In this document: piece after piece, positions 25,120 through 33,512 of the stretch
Numbering within the stretch: the stretch's first letter is position 1
Layout: each line of letters starts with the position of its first letter
Assembly: GCF_005146945.1 (NCBI RefSeq)
Contig: NZ_SWMS01000002.1
Coordinates: 1 to 64,000, forward strand
Source: Prauserella endophytica
GTDB taxonomy: Bacteria; Actinomycetota; Actinomycetes; Mycobacteriales; Pseudonocardiaceae
Length of the DNA stretch: 64,000 bases
Reading direction: 5' to 3'
Made by a program: the position numbers and the translations under genes
Notes under the pieces: generated by a model
Seen by the model: the letters and a program-made list of their open reading frames with translations, nothing else
Database searches by the model: none
Told to the model about the DNA's origin: nothing

Positions 25120-25940
25120 CGGCTCCTCTTTCGTCCGGCGAGGTGGTCGGTTTCCCGGCGTAGCAAGGACTCCAGCCATCTCTCCCGTTCGGGTTCCATC
25201 CGCGATGCGATGGTCGCGATGCCCAGTGCCACGACCGGCTGACCAGTGCGAGCCGGCACCGCCCTGCTGATGCCGACGGAGTCGTCGACGACCATCCCGC
25301 GGTTGATCGCGACGCCGCCGTGTTCGCGGGCGTCCGCGACGAGCTCCAGGATCACCGAGGCGGACAGTGGCCGGTATCCCTGTTCGATTTCGGCTTCGTT
25401 GGTCTCGACGATCGCGGCGGCCTCGTCCGGTTCCATCGCTGCCAGGAAGGCCAGGCCGGCGGCTCCGACTCCCAGCGGCAGCCGGTCGCCGACCTGGAGC
25501 ACGTGGCTGCGGATCGGCCATCGGCCCTCCTCGCGATAGACGCAGACGTGATGGTGCCTGCGGCGGATCGAGACGAAGGCGACGTCTTCCGAGACCGCCG
25601 CCAACCGCGTGGCGGCCGCGAGTGACTGTTGCTGGACGCCGTAGCGCGGTTCGGCGGCGACGCCCACGACGTAGGCCTCGGGGCCGATCCGGTAACGCCG
25701 GTCGGGACCTTGCTCGAGGTAGCCGGCTCGCAGCAGTTCGGAGAGCAACCGATGAGTGGTGGACTTGGCGAGGCCCGTCTCCTCGGCCACGGCGGCCACC
25801 GACAATCCGCCGCGTCGCTCCCAGGCGGCGATGAGCGAGAGCAGATCGAGTGCACGCCGCACGCTCTGCGATCCCTGCAGCGCTTCCGCACCTGCCCGGC
25901 GACCCTGCCGTTCCATGTTATGGAACGGCTTATGTCCCAT
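25116..25940 (-). CDS. IclR-family transcriptional regulator
   Basis: About 274 residues. Winged helix at SLIAAWERRGGLSVAAVAEE and TGLAKSTTHRLLSELLRAGY, then an IclR effector domain with LQVGDRLPLGVGAAGLAFLA and RGMVVDDSVGISRAVPARTG. The gene is transcribed with the 2-hydroxyacid dehydrogenase that follows (overlapping ATGA) and divergently from the amidohydrolase operon. Start is uncertain: ATG 25940 is used here; GTG 25946 or ATG 25916 (MERQ) are alternatives, none with a strong ribosome-binding site. The start region overlaps a palindromic site. Confidence 0.88.
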   Translation of the reverse strand: MGHKPFHNMERQGRRAGAEALQGSQSVRRALDLLSLIAAWERRGGLSVAAVAEETGLAKSTTHRLLSELLRAGYLEQGPDRRYRIGPEAYVVGVAAEPRYGVQQQSLAAATRLAAVSEDVAFVSIRRRHHHVCVYREEGRWPIRSHVLQVGDRLPLGVGAAGLAFLAAMEPDEAAAIVETNEAEIEQGYRPLSASVILELVADAREHGGVAINRGMVVDDSVGISRAVPARTGQPVVALGIATIASRMEPERERWLESLLRRETDHLAGRKRSR

Positions 25941-25999
25941 TGTCACAGGCAGAAGCTAAAAGTGAAGCCATCGAATTGTCAAACTCCACATTATGGAAC
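25911..25999. promoter_or_regulatory. Probable IclR operators between divergent operons
   Basis: A perfect palindrome TTCCATgttATGGAA lies at 25911-25925, overlapping the 5' end of the IclR gene. A second, imperfect copy of the ATGGAA half is at 25985-25998 (TCCACATTATGGAA). The dyad fits the usual IclR-class operator of this shape. Either site could serve the IclR gene, the divergent amidohydrolase operon at 26100, or both. The binding protein is inferred from position. Confidence 0.5.
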
Positions 26000-26099
26000 A
26001 CCGAACTGGGCATACGCATCGGTTGATTGACGGGTTTCGTCGCGGCCTCGCACCGTCGGTGGCACTGAGGAGCTGCTTCAACGACGAACGGAGGCCTCC

Positions 26100-27227
26100 A
26101 TGGGTGCTCCCACCATGACGACCGGCGGCACGGGGGCGAACCGTCCGGTGCCGGAGGGCCGGAGGGCGGCCGTCGTGGACTGCGATGTCCACGCCGTCCT
26201 TCCCTCGGCCAGGAGTCTGCTGCCCTACCTCGACGACTACTGGGCTGATCAACTGGTCGCGCAGCTGGCTCCGTACTACGAGCCCGGCTACCACCCGCCC
26301 TCCTCACCGATCGCGGAGCGGCCCGAGGTCACGCCCGGTCCGGACGGGCGTGCCGGCACCGCCGTCGACGCACTCGTCGCGGACGTCTTCAGCGACGGCG
26401 GGCCCGACTTCGCCGTACTGAACTGTCTTTACGGCGTTCAGCAGATCCACCAGCCGCGCCGGGAGATCGCCCACGCCCGGGCCCTCAACGACTGGATCGC
26501 CAGGGAATGGCTGGACGCTGACGACCGGCTCCGGGCCTCGATCGTCGTACCCCAGGGCACCCCCGACGCGGCGGCCGAGGAGATCGACCGGTGCGCGGCC
26601 GATGGCAGGTTCGCCCAGGTGTTGTTGCTCGGCCAGTCGGAACTGCCCTATGGCAGGCAGATCAACTGGCCGATCTGGGAAGCCGCCGAGCGCCACGGCC
26701 TGCCGGTCGCCCTGCACATCGGTGGGGTGTTCCGGCAAGCGCCGACCTCGGTCGGCTGGCCCGGAACCTACCTGGAGTGGTACGTCGGGCAGCAGTCGAA
26801 CCTCGAAGCGCAGCTCGCCTCGATCGTCTCCGAGGGGGTGCTGCAGAAGTACCCGTCGACCCGGATCGTGGTCAGCGAGCTCGGGTTCGGCTGGGTTCCG
26901 CCGTTCCTGTGGAAGTTCGACAAGCTCTGGAAGAGCTATCGACCCGATGTGCCGTGGCTGACCGAGCGGCCGTCGGACCTCATCCGCCGTCACGTTCGCT
27001 TCACCACCGCACCCTCCGACGGCTTCGAGCGGCCGGGGGCGCTCGACCGCCTCGTCGACCGGCTGGGCTCCGAGGACATGCTCGTCTATTCCAGCGACTA
27101 CCCGCACCGCCACCACTCCGCGCCGCGCGAGATCGAGAACGGCAGCTCGGATCCCGCGCTGATCGACCGGATCCGGCGGACCAACGCCTTCGACATCTAC
27201 GGCCTGAGCGTCCACTCGGACCTCTGA
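26100..27227 (+). CDS. Amidohydrolase family protein (Amidohydro_2 type), first of a pair
   Basis: 375 residues. AAVVDCDVHAVLPSARSLLP opens the metal-binding D-x-H strand and YSSDYPHRHHSAPREIE supplies the late Asp of the TIM barrel. The class includes decarboxylases (e.g. ACMSD, 2,6-dihydroxybenzoate decarboxylase) and hydrolases. An exact GGAGG lies before the start. It is the first gene of the operon and is followed 21 bp later by a second amidohydrolase with a related beginning (VDIHPVPPAD) and end (FASDYPHFDF), so the two may form a heteromer. Confidence 0.85.
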   Translation: MGAPTMTTGGTGANRPVPEGRRAAVVDCDVHAVLPSARSLLPYLDDYWADQLVAQLAPYYEPGYHPPSSPIAERPEVTPGPDGRAGTAVDALVADVFSDGGPDFAVLNCLYGVQQIHQPRREIAHARALNDWIAREWLDADDRLRASIVVPQGTPDAAAEEIDRCAADGRFAQVLLLGQSELPYGRQINWPIWEAAERHGLPVALHIGGVFRQAPTSVGWPGTYLEWYVGQQSNLEAQLASIVSEGVLQKYPSTRIVVSELGFGWVPPFLWKFDKLWKSYRPDVPWLTERPSDLIRRHVRFTTAPSDGFERPGALDRLVDRLGSEDMLVYSSDYPHRHHSAPREIENGSSDPALIDRIRRTNAFDIYGLSVHSDL

Positions 27228-27248
27228 ATCGACGGAAGTGAGACCACG

Positions 27249-28385
27249 ATGACCACAATCCAGGAGCGGCCGCGCGTGCTGGACCTGCCGGCCCCGAAGG
27301 TGACCACCGGCATCGCCGACGTCGACATCCACCCGGTGCCGCCGGCGGACGCGCTGACCGCGTACCTGCCCCGTCGCTGGCGGGAGATCGTGCGCGAGTA
27401 CGGGGTCCGCACCACCAACGGTCTGTTCAACCTCGGCGAGTATCCGCAGCTTTACGGCGGCGCGATGCGGGCCGACACGTGGCCCGAGACCGGTTTCCCC
27501 GGCTCGGACCTCGACCTGATCCGCAAGCAGCTGCTGGACCTCTACGACGTGCAACTCGGTGTGCTGCAGTGCATTTCGCCCGGAGGGCAGGCCCTGAATC
27601 CCGCTTCCCAGGCACTGCGTCCCGAGCTCGCCGATGCCCTCACCCGCGCGGTGAACGACTGGCAGCTCGAGCACCTCGTCCGGCCGGAGCCCCGGCTGCG
27701 GGCCGCGATCTCGGTCGCCTTCGAAAGTCCCGACCTCGCGACAGCGGAGATCGACCGGCTGGGTTCGCATCCCGGGGTGGTCGCGGTCCTGGGGCTGAGC
27801 AAGACCCGCGACCCGCTGGGCAGCCGGAGATACTGGCCGATCTACGAGGCGATGATCGCCAACGGACTGCCGATGCAGATCCATCTCTCCCAGGGCGGCG
27901 GGAACCCGAGCACCGGCACCGGCTGGGCGTCGTACCACACCGAGTACCACGTGGGACAGGTACAGAGCTTCCAGTCGCAGATTCTCAGCCTGGTGCTGTC
28001 CGGGACGTTCGACCGCTACCCGGACCTGCGGATCATGTTCGTGGAGGGCAATGTCGCGCATTTCGTGCCGTTGATGCAGCGCCTGGACTACCACTGGGAG
28101 ACGCTGCGCAGCGAGGTGCCCGACCTGCTGCGTAAGCCCTCGGAGTACCTCGCCGACCACATCTGGGTCTCGACCCAGCCGATCGACGAGCCCGACAAGC
28201 CCGCCCACCTGGTGGAGTACATCGAGGAGTTCGGCGCCGACAACGTGCTGTTCGCCTCCGACTATCCGCACTTCGACTTCGACGCGCCGGACGCGATCTT
28301 CCCACCCTCGTTCCCGGCGGAGCTGAAGGACAAGATCCTGCGCGGCAACGCCGTGCGCTTCTTCGGTCTGGAGGACGGCGCGTGA
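27249..28385 (+). CDS. Amidohydrolase family protein, second of a pair
   Basis: 378 residues, same family. Features are VDIHPVPPADALTAYLPRRW near the start, IHLSQGGGNPSTGTGWASYH mid-chain (metal-binding His), and FASDYPHFDFDAPDAIFPPS near the end. The last codon overlaps the GTG start of the Rieske gene (GTGA). Decarboxylation or hydrolysis of an aromatic or heteroaromatic compound is plausible. Two consecutive amidohydrolase genes followed by a Rieske protein is the striking layout. Confidence 0.85.
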   Translation: MTTIQERPRVLDLPAPKVTTGIADVDIHPVPPADALTAYLPRRWREIVREYGVRTTNGLFNLGEYPQLYGGAMRADTWPETGFPGSDLDLIRKQLLDLYDVQLGVLQCISPGGQALNPASQALRPELADALTRAVNDWQLEHLVRPEPRLRAAISVAFESPDLATAEIDRLGSHPGVVAVLGLSKTRDPLGSRRYWPIYEAMIANGLPMQIHLSQGGGNPSTGTGWASYHTEYHVGQVQSFQSQILSLVLSGTFDRYPDLRIMFVEGNVAHFVPLMQRLDYHWETLRSEVPDLLRKPSEYLADHIWVSTQPIDEPDKPAHLVEYIEEFGADNVLFASDYPHFDFDAPDAIFPPSFPAELKDKILRGNAVRFFGLEDGA

Positions 28386-28888
28386 CTCGCTACATCGTCG
28401 CCAACACCACGGACATCCCGCAGGGTGAGCGGAAGATCGTCGAGCTGGAGGGCCGCTCGGTGGGCATCTTCAACCTCGACGGCGAGTACTACGCCCTGTT
28501 GAACAGGTGCCCGCACGCCGGCGCGCCGCTCTGCGAGCACGGGACCGTCTTCGGAGTCGCGTCGGCCGATGGCCCGGACGCGCCGATCGACTACGAGCGG
28601 CAGCGTTCGCTGCGCTGTCCCTGGCACGCCTGGGAGTTCGACATCCGGACCGGCGTGTCGTTCTACGACCCTCGCAACGCCCGGGTGCGCAAGTACGAGG
28701 TCGAGGTCGTCCCCGGCTCTCCCGAGGACGTCGTCGACCCGGACGGCGGCCGTCAGGACGGTCCGCTGGTTCTCGAGGGCTACGCCGTCTCGGTCGAAGG
28801 GGACGTCGTTGTCGTCGACACGAGTCGTCGGCGGCCGGGGCGCACCCGCGACCAGGCCGAAAGACGCCGTCCGGCGGCCACCGCCTGA
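28382..28888 (+). CDS. Rieske (2Fe-2S) protein
   Basis: 168 residues consisting essentially of one Rieske domain. Ligands are Cys43 and His45 (RCPHAGAPLC) and Cys79 and His82 (LRCPWHAWEF), the standard CxH...CxxH pattern. No oxygenase catalytic domain or mononuclear iron facial triad is present, so it is a ferredoxin-like electron carrier or small subunit. It overlaps the upstream amidohydrolase and is followed by a PDR-type reductase that would reduce it. The C-terminal ~20 residues are basic and low-complexity. Confidence 0.88.
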   Translation: MTRYIVANTTDIPQGERKIVELEGRSVGIFNLDGEYYALLNRCPHAGAPLCEHGTVFGVASADGPDAPIDYERQRSLRCPWHAWEFDIRTGVSFYDPRNARVRKYEVEVVPGSPEDVVDPDGGRQDGPLVLEGYAVSVEGDVVVVDTSRRRPGRTRDQAERRRPAATA

Positions 28889-28908
28889 CCGACCTCAGCG
28901 GAGGATCC

Positions 28909-29883
28909 ATGATCGCCAATCCAACCCGGTCCACCGGCGAGCCGGGTGAATTCGTCACTGTCGTCACCGCGAAGGACATCGTCGCCGACAACGTCGCCGT
29001 CGTGGAACTCGAGCCGGCGAAAGGGGAGCGGCTACCCGCATGGACACCCGGTGCTCATCTCGATCTCGTGCTGGAGCCGGATCTCGTCCGCCAGTACTCG
29101 CTGTGCGGTGACCCGGAAAAGCCCGGCTCGTGGCGTATCGGCGTTCTCCGGGAGGCCGGCGGGCGGGGTGGCTCCATCCATGTTCACGACCGGGTCGAGG
29201 TCGGCGACAAGATCCGCTGCCGGGGACCACGCAACAACTTCCCGCTCGTCACCGCGTCCGAGTACGTCTTCCTCGCTGGCGGCATCGGCATCACACCGAT
29301 CCTGCCGATGATCGCGCATTGCACGGCACGGGACCGTCCGTGGAGCCTCGTGTACGGCGGTCGCAGCCGTGGCTCGATGGCGTTCCTCGACGAGCTTGCC
29401 GGCTATGGCGACCGGGTCGCCGTCCGCGCGCAGGACGAGCACGGGCACATCGACCTCGCGGCGGCGCTGGGGGAGCCGCGGGACGGCGTCGCGATCTACT
29501 GCTGCGGACCCGCTCCACTGATCGCCGCCGTCGAGGAGCATTGCACCGCCTGGCCGGACGGGACGCTGCACGTCGAGCGGTTCCGTGCCGCCGAGAACGT
29601 GCTCGACGGGGAGCACACCGCCTTCGAGGTCGTCTGCGACTACTCGGACATGGTCGTCGGCGTGCCCGCCGGGCAGACGATCGTCGACGCACTCGCCGAG
29701 GCGGGCATCGAGGTCCCGACCTCGTGTCGCGAGGGGACCTGCGGCACGTGCGAGACGGTCGTCCTCGACGGCGTTCCCGACCACCGCGACTCCTATCTGA
29801 GTCCACAGGAACGCGCGACCAACGAAGTGATGACCCCCTGCTGCTCGCGGTCACTCACCCCGCGCCTCGTCCTCGACCTGTGA
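28909..29883 (+). CDS. PDR/VanB-family oxidoreductase (second copy)
   Basis: 324 residues, same architecture as the reductase at 3420: flavin motif RQYSLCGDPE, NAD segment GGIGITPILPM, C-terminal 2Fe-2S with Cys273, Cys278, Cys281 and Cys311 (or Cys312). ATG at 28909 follows GGAGG, and the open frame upstream into the Rieske gene is a shadow. Likely partner is the Rieske protein encoded just before it. The terminal electron acceptor is unclear since no oxygenase large subunit is present in this operon. Confidence 0.9.
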   Translation: MIANPTRSTGEPGEFVTVVTAKDIVADNVAVVELEPAKGERLPAWTPGAHLDLVLEPDLVRQYSLCGDPEKPGSWRIGVLREAGGRGGSIHVHDRVEVGDKIRCRGPRNNFPLVTASEYVFLAGGIGITPILPMIAHCTARDRPWSLVYGGRSRGSMAFLDELAGYGDRVAVRAQDEHGHIDLAAALGEPRDGVAIYCCGPAPLIAAVEEHCTAWPDGTLHVERFRAAENVLDGEHTAFEVVCDYSDMVVGVPAGQTIVDALAEAGIEVPTSCREGTCGTCETVVLDGVPDHRDSYLSPQERATNEVMTPCCSRSLTPRLVLDL

Positions 29884-29929
29884 CCCCGTCCGGAGATCGC
29901 AGAACCACTGCACGAAGGAGTCCGCTGAC

Positions 29930-30661
29930 ATGAGTGACCAGACGAGCACGCCGACCGGCTCGGCCGTGATCGTGGGTGGAGCCAGGGGCATCGGGCTCGC
30001 CGCCGTACGCCTCGCCGCTTCCCGCGTCGCCGCGATGACCGTGCTCGACCTGCCCGAGGAGGCTCCGCAGGTCAGTGAAGCCTTTCCGGGCGCGCGGTAC
30101 CAGCGCGCCGACGTGCTGGATCCCGCGAGCCTGGAGAAGGGCTTCGCCCTCGCCGCCGGAAGCGGGCCGGTGACGAGCGTCTTCGTCCCGGCGGGCATCA
30201 CGCTGCCAGCACCGCTGCTGCAGGTGAGCCAGGCGGACGCGCAGCGCTGCCTCATGATCAACGTCCTGGGGGCGGTCAACACGATCCAGGCGGCGGCGCC
30301 CCACCTCGCTCCGGACGCCTCGGTCGTGCTCTGCGCGTCGGTGGCCGCCTACACCGGCGGCGGCTACATCGGCGGACCGGTCTACGGCGCGTCCAAAGCC
30401 GCCGTCATCAGCCTGACCAAGGGTGCCGCGCGGGAGCTCGCACCGCGCAAGGTCCGGGTCAACTGCGTGGCCCCGGGAACCACCGCCACCGGCATGATCG
30501 GCGACGACCCGGACGTCCACGCGATGTTCGTCGAACGCTCCCTGGTCGGCAGGCTGGCCAGCCCTGAGGACATCGCCGAGGCGGCGCTGTACCTGTGGTC
30601 GCCGGCCTCATCGTTCATGACCGGCGCCGTGCTCGATGTCAACGGCGGAATCCGGCTCTGA
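29930..30661 (+). CDS. SDR-family oxidoreductase
   Basis: 243 residues with Rossmann glycine motif (VIVGGARGIGLAAVRLAASR), NNAG-equivalent region PAGITLPAPLLQ, catalytic Ser (VVLCASVAAYTGGGYI), and YxxxK (VYGASKAAVISLTKGAA). An NAD(P)-dependent alcohol/ketone or 3-hydroxyacyl dehydrogenase is expected. It follows the reductase by 46 bp and precedes the thiolase, so a beta-oxidation-like step on a CoA thioester side chain is reasonable. Confidence 0.9.
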   Translation: MSDQTSTPTGSAVIVGGARGIGLAAVRLAASRVAAMTVLDLPEEAPQVSEAFPGARYQRADVLDPASLEKGFALAAGSGPVTSVFVPAGITLPAPLLQVSQADAQRCLMINVLGAVNTIQAAAPHLAPDASVVLCASVAAYTGGGYIGGPVYGASKAAVISLTKGAARELAPRKVRVNCVAPGTTATGMIGDDPDVHAMFVERSLVGRLASPEDIAEAALYLWSPASSFMTGAVLDVNGGIRL

Positions 30662-30683
30662 CCCGCCCCACCTGGAGGTTTCC

Positions 30684-31856
30684 ATGACACAGCACCCGCA
30701 TCTGACCGGCTGGGCGCACACGCGGTTCGGCAGGTCCGATCAACCGGACGTGGAGTCGCTGATGGCCGAGGTCAGCGCCACCGCCGTCGAGGACTCCGGG
30801 CTCATGCCCGCTGACATCGATGCCATCTCCGTCGGGGTCTACGGCACCGACACCAGCAACCAGCGGTTCGAGGCCGCACTCGTCGGCACCGGCGCGCCCG
30901 AGCTTGCCGGTGTCCCCGCCGTGCGTTCCGAGAACGCCTGCGCCACGGGCAGCGCCGCGCTCTACGCCGCGCTCGACATGGTCGAGGCTGGGCGGGCTCG
31001 CGCGGTACTCGTCGTCGGGGCCGAGAAGATGACCCGCGCACCCGCCGCCACGGTTACCGACGTCCTCCTCGGCGCCGCCTACCTGCCGACCGAAGGCAAG
31101 CATGGCAGCTTCCCCGCCGTGTTCGCCTGGCTGGCCCGCCAGTACGCCAGGCGATACGGCGACCCCCGTGACGCGCTTGCCCGCATCGCCGCCAAGAATC
31201 ACCGCAACGGCGTGGACAATCCCTACGCCCACATGCGGCGCGATCTCGGCTACGAGTTCTGCGTGACCGTCTCCGACCGCAACCCGGTCGTCGCCCATCC
31301 GCTCCTGCGCACCGACTGCTCCATGGTCTCCGACGGCGCCGCCGCCGTCGTCGTGGCCAGCGCCGACGTGGCGCGCGCCGCCCGCCGCTCGGTGGTCGTG
31401 CGGGGGCGGGCACAGGCCAACGATCCGATGCCGCTCGCGTCGCGGCCGGATCCGCTCGCGTTCGGCGCGGCCGCCACCGCCTTCCGCGGTGCGCTGGACG
31501 AAGCGGGTGTCGTTCTGGCCGATCTCGACCTGCTCGAGACACACGACTGTTTCACCCTCGCCGAGCTCCTGCAGTACGAGGCATTCGGACTCGCCGAACC
31601 CGGCAAGGGAAGCCTGCTGTCCTCCGAGGGTCGCACCGACCGTGACGGCGCGTTCCCGGTGAACGTGTCCGGTGGGCTCAAGGCCAAGGGGCATCCCATC
31701 GGGGCGACCGGGGTGTCCCAGCACGTGATCGCCGCGATGCAGCTCGTCGGTGAGGCGGGCGGGATGCAGCTGCCCCTGGCCGAACGAGCCGCGGTGTTCA
31801 ACATGGGCGGCGCCGCCGTCACCAACTACGCGACCGTCCTGGAGGCCAGTCGATGA
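30684..31856 (+). CDS. Thiolase family protein (SCP2-type)
   Basis: 390 residues. The nucleophilic Cys is in SENACATGSAALYAAL, HDCFTLAELLQYEAFGL follows, and the C-terminal thiolase motif is GLKAKGHPIGATGVSQHV. This is the SCP-x/SCP2-type thiolase family used in steroid, branched or aromatic side-chain cleavage of 3-oxoacyl-CoA. ATG at 30684 is preceded by GGAGG. Its last bases overlap the acyl-CoA ligase start, consistent with CoA-dependent catabolism. Confidence 0.88.
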   Translation: MTQHPHLTGWAHTRFGRSDQPDVESLMAEVSATAVEDSGLMPADIDAISVGVYGTDTSNQRFEAALVGTGAPELAGVPAVRSENACATGSAALYAALDMVEAGRARAVLVVGAEKMTRAPAATVTDVLLGAAYLPTEGKHGSFPAVFAWLARQYARRYGDPRDALARIAAKNHRNGVDNPYAHMRRDLGYEFCVTVSDRNPVVAHPLLRTDCSMVSDGAAAVVVASADVARAARRSVVVRGRAQANDPMPLASRPDPLAFGAAATAFRGALDEAGVVLADLDLLETHDCFTLAELLQYEAFGLAEPGKGSLLSSEGRTDRDGAFPVNVSGGLKAKGHPIGATGVSQHVIAAMQLVGEAGGMQLPLAERAAVFNMGGAAVTNYATVLEASR

Positions 31857-33421
31857 GAACCCAGGTCCGTGCCGTCAACGTGGCGGAGATGCTCGCACAG
31901 ACCGCGCGCAGGTCGCCCGAGGCAACCGCCGTGGTACACGGCCAGACCCGGTGGACCTGGCGCATGCTCGACCAGGCCGCCGACCGGGTATGTGCCGAGC
32001 TGCGGCGCCGGAGCGTGAGCCGCGGAGACTGCGTCCTGCTTCACGGCCACAACCACCCCGAGTACATCCAGTCCCTGTACGGAATCTGGCGAGCCGGCGC
32101 GGCGGTGGCGCCGACCAACGTCAGGCTCACCCCGGCGGATGTCGCGGTGATCGCAGGCGTCTGCCGGCCGGTGGCCATGATCGCCGCCGGGGGCTCGGAA
32201 GCGCACGTGGAGGCGGTGCGCGACGTGACGGGATTGCCGGGCGGCGTGCTGTGGCTCGGTGACGACGCCTCCTGCGACACCGTCGCCGCGCTGCCTGCCG
32301 CGTCACCCGAGCCGGAGACGGTCTACGTGGGCGACCATGCGTGGTACTTCTTCACGTCTGGCACCAGCGGGTCGCCAAAGGCCTCGATTCTGACCCACGA
32401 CCAGCTCGGGTTCGTCACCACGAACCACGCCGCGGACCTCATGCCCGGCCTGTCCGAGACCGATGTCTCGCTCGCTGTCGCTCCGCTCTCGCACGGCGCG
32501 GGCGTGCATCTGCTGCCCCAGGTCGCCCGCGGCGCGGCGACGATCATTCCGGAGGGGCCGGGGCTGCGGCCCGAGGAGGTGTGGGAGCTGGTCGAGCGGG
32601 AGCGGGTGACCAACATGTTCACCGTCCCGACCATTCTGAAGATGCTCGCCGAGGACCCCGCGGTCGACAAGTTCGACCACTCCTCGCTGCGGCACGTGAT
32701 CTACGCGGGCGCCCCGATGCTCAACGCCGACCGCGACCACGCGCTGGACGTCCTCGGACCCGTCCTCGTGCAGTACTACGGCCTGGGAGAGGTCACCGGC
32801 AACATCACTGTCCTCACCCCCGCCGACCACGGCCGGCCCCAACCACCCGAGTTCGAGCTCGGCACCTGTGGCAGGCCACGGACCGGCATGCAGATCGCCA
32901 TCCTCGACGACGCCGGGACCGAGCTCGGGCCGGGGGAGATCGGCGAGGTCTGTGTGGCAGGCCCCGCCGTGTGCACGGGCTATCTGCGTAACGAGGAGGC
33001 GACGGCGGCCGCGTTCGACGGCGGCTGGTTCCACACCGGCGACCTCGGTGCCGTCGACGAGCACGGCTACCTCTACATCACCGGGCGCGCATCGGACATG
33101 TACATCTCCGGCGGGTCCAATGTGCACCCACGCGACATCGAGGAGAAGCTCGTCGCTCACCCCGCGGTCGCCGAGGTCGCCGTGCTCGGCATGCCACACG
33201 CGAAATGGGGCGAGATCGGGGTCGCGGTCTGGGTGCGCGAGCCCGATCACGACACCGACGACGCCGGGCTGCGCGACTGGCTCGAGCCCAGGCTGGCCCG
33301 GTACAAGCTGCCCCGCCAGTTCATCCGCTGGCCGGAGTTGCCCAAGTCCGGCTACGGAAAGATCGTCAAGCGCACCATTCGCGATCAGCTCTTCGCCGCA
33401 GGCTGGACCGCGCCCGACTGA
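31853..33421 (+). CDS. AMP-binding acyl-CoA ligase
   Basis: 522 residues. ANL motifs visible: FFTSGTSGSPKASILTH (P-loop), YGLGEVTGN (A5), HTGDLGAVDEHGYLYITGRA (A7/A8), MYISGGSNVHPRDIEE and the C-terminal lysine in SGYGKIVKR. It forms acyl-AMP then acyl-CoA from a carboxylic acid. Located in the double-amidohydrolase operon after the thiolase, so it probably activates the pathway acid. Substrate unknown. Confidence 0.9.
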   Translation: MRTQVRAVNVAEMLAQTARRSPEATAVVHGQTRWTWRMLDQAADRVCAELRRRSVSRGDCVLLHGHNHPEYIQSLYGIWRAGAAVAPTNVRLTPADVAVIAGVCRPVAMIAAGGSEAHVEAVRDVTGLPGGVLWLGDDASCDTVAALPAASPEPETVYVGDHAWYFFTSGTSGSPKASILTHDQLGFVTTNHAADLMPGLSETDVSLAVAPLSHGAGVHLLPQVARGAATIIPEGPGLRPEEVWELVERERVTNMFTVPTILKMLAEDPAVDKFDHSSLRHVIYAGAPMLNADRDHALDVLGPVLVQYYGLGEVTGNITVLTPADHGRPQPPEFELGTCGRPRTGMQIAILDDAGTELGPGEIGEVCVAGPAVCTGYLRNEEATAAAFDGGWFHTGDLGAVDEHGYLYITGRASDMYISGGSNVHPRDIEEKLVAHPAVAEVAVLGMPHAKWGEIGVAVWVREPDHDTDDAGLRDWLEPRLARYKLPRQFIRWPELPKSGYGKIVKRTIRDQLFAAGWTAPD

Positions 33422-33512
33422 GCATTCCCGCCAAACCGACCTCGTCCCGCGGGCAGCCACGAGCGGCCGCTGGGCGGAGGCGCACGCCCGCAACACGCGA
33501 AAAGAGGTTTCC

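Noticed and set aside
28507-28908. Upstream extension of the reductase gene in the same frame
   Set aside because: Overlaps the Rieske gene, is Arg-rich, and lacks family similarity; the GGAGG-preceded ATG at 28909 is a better start.
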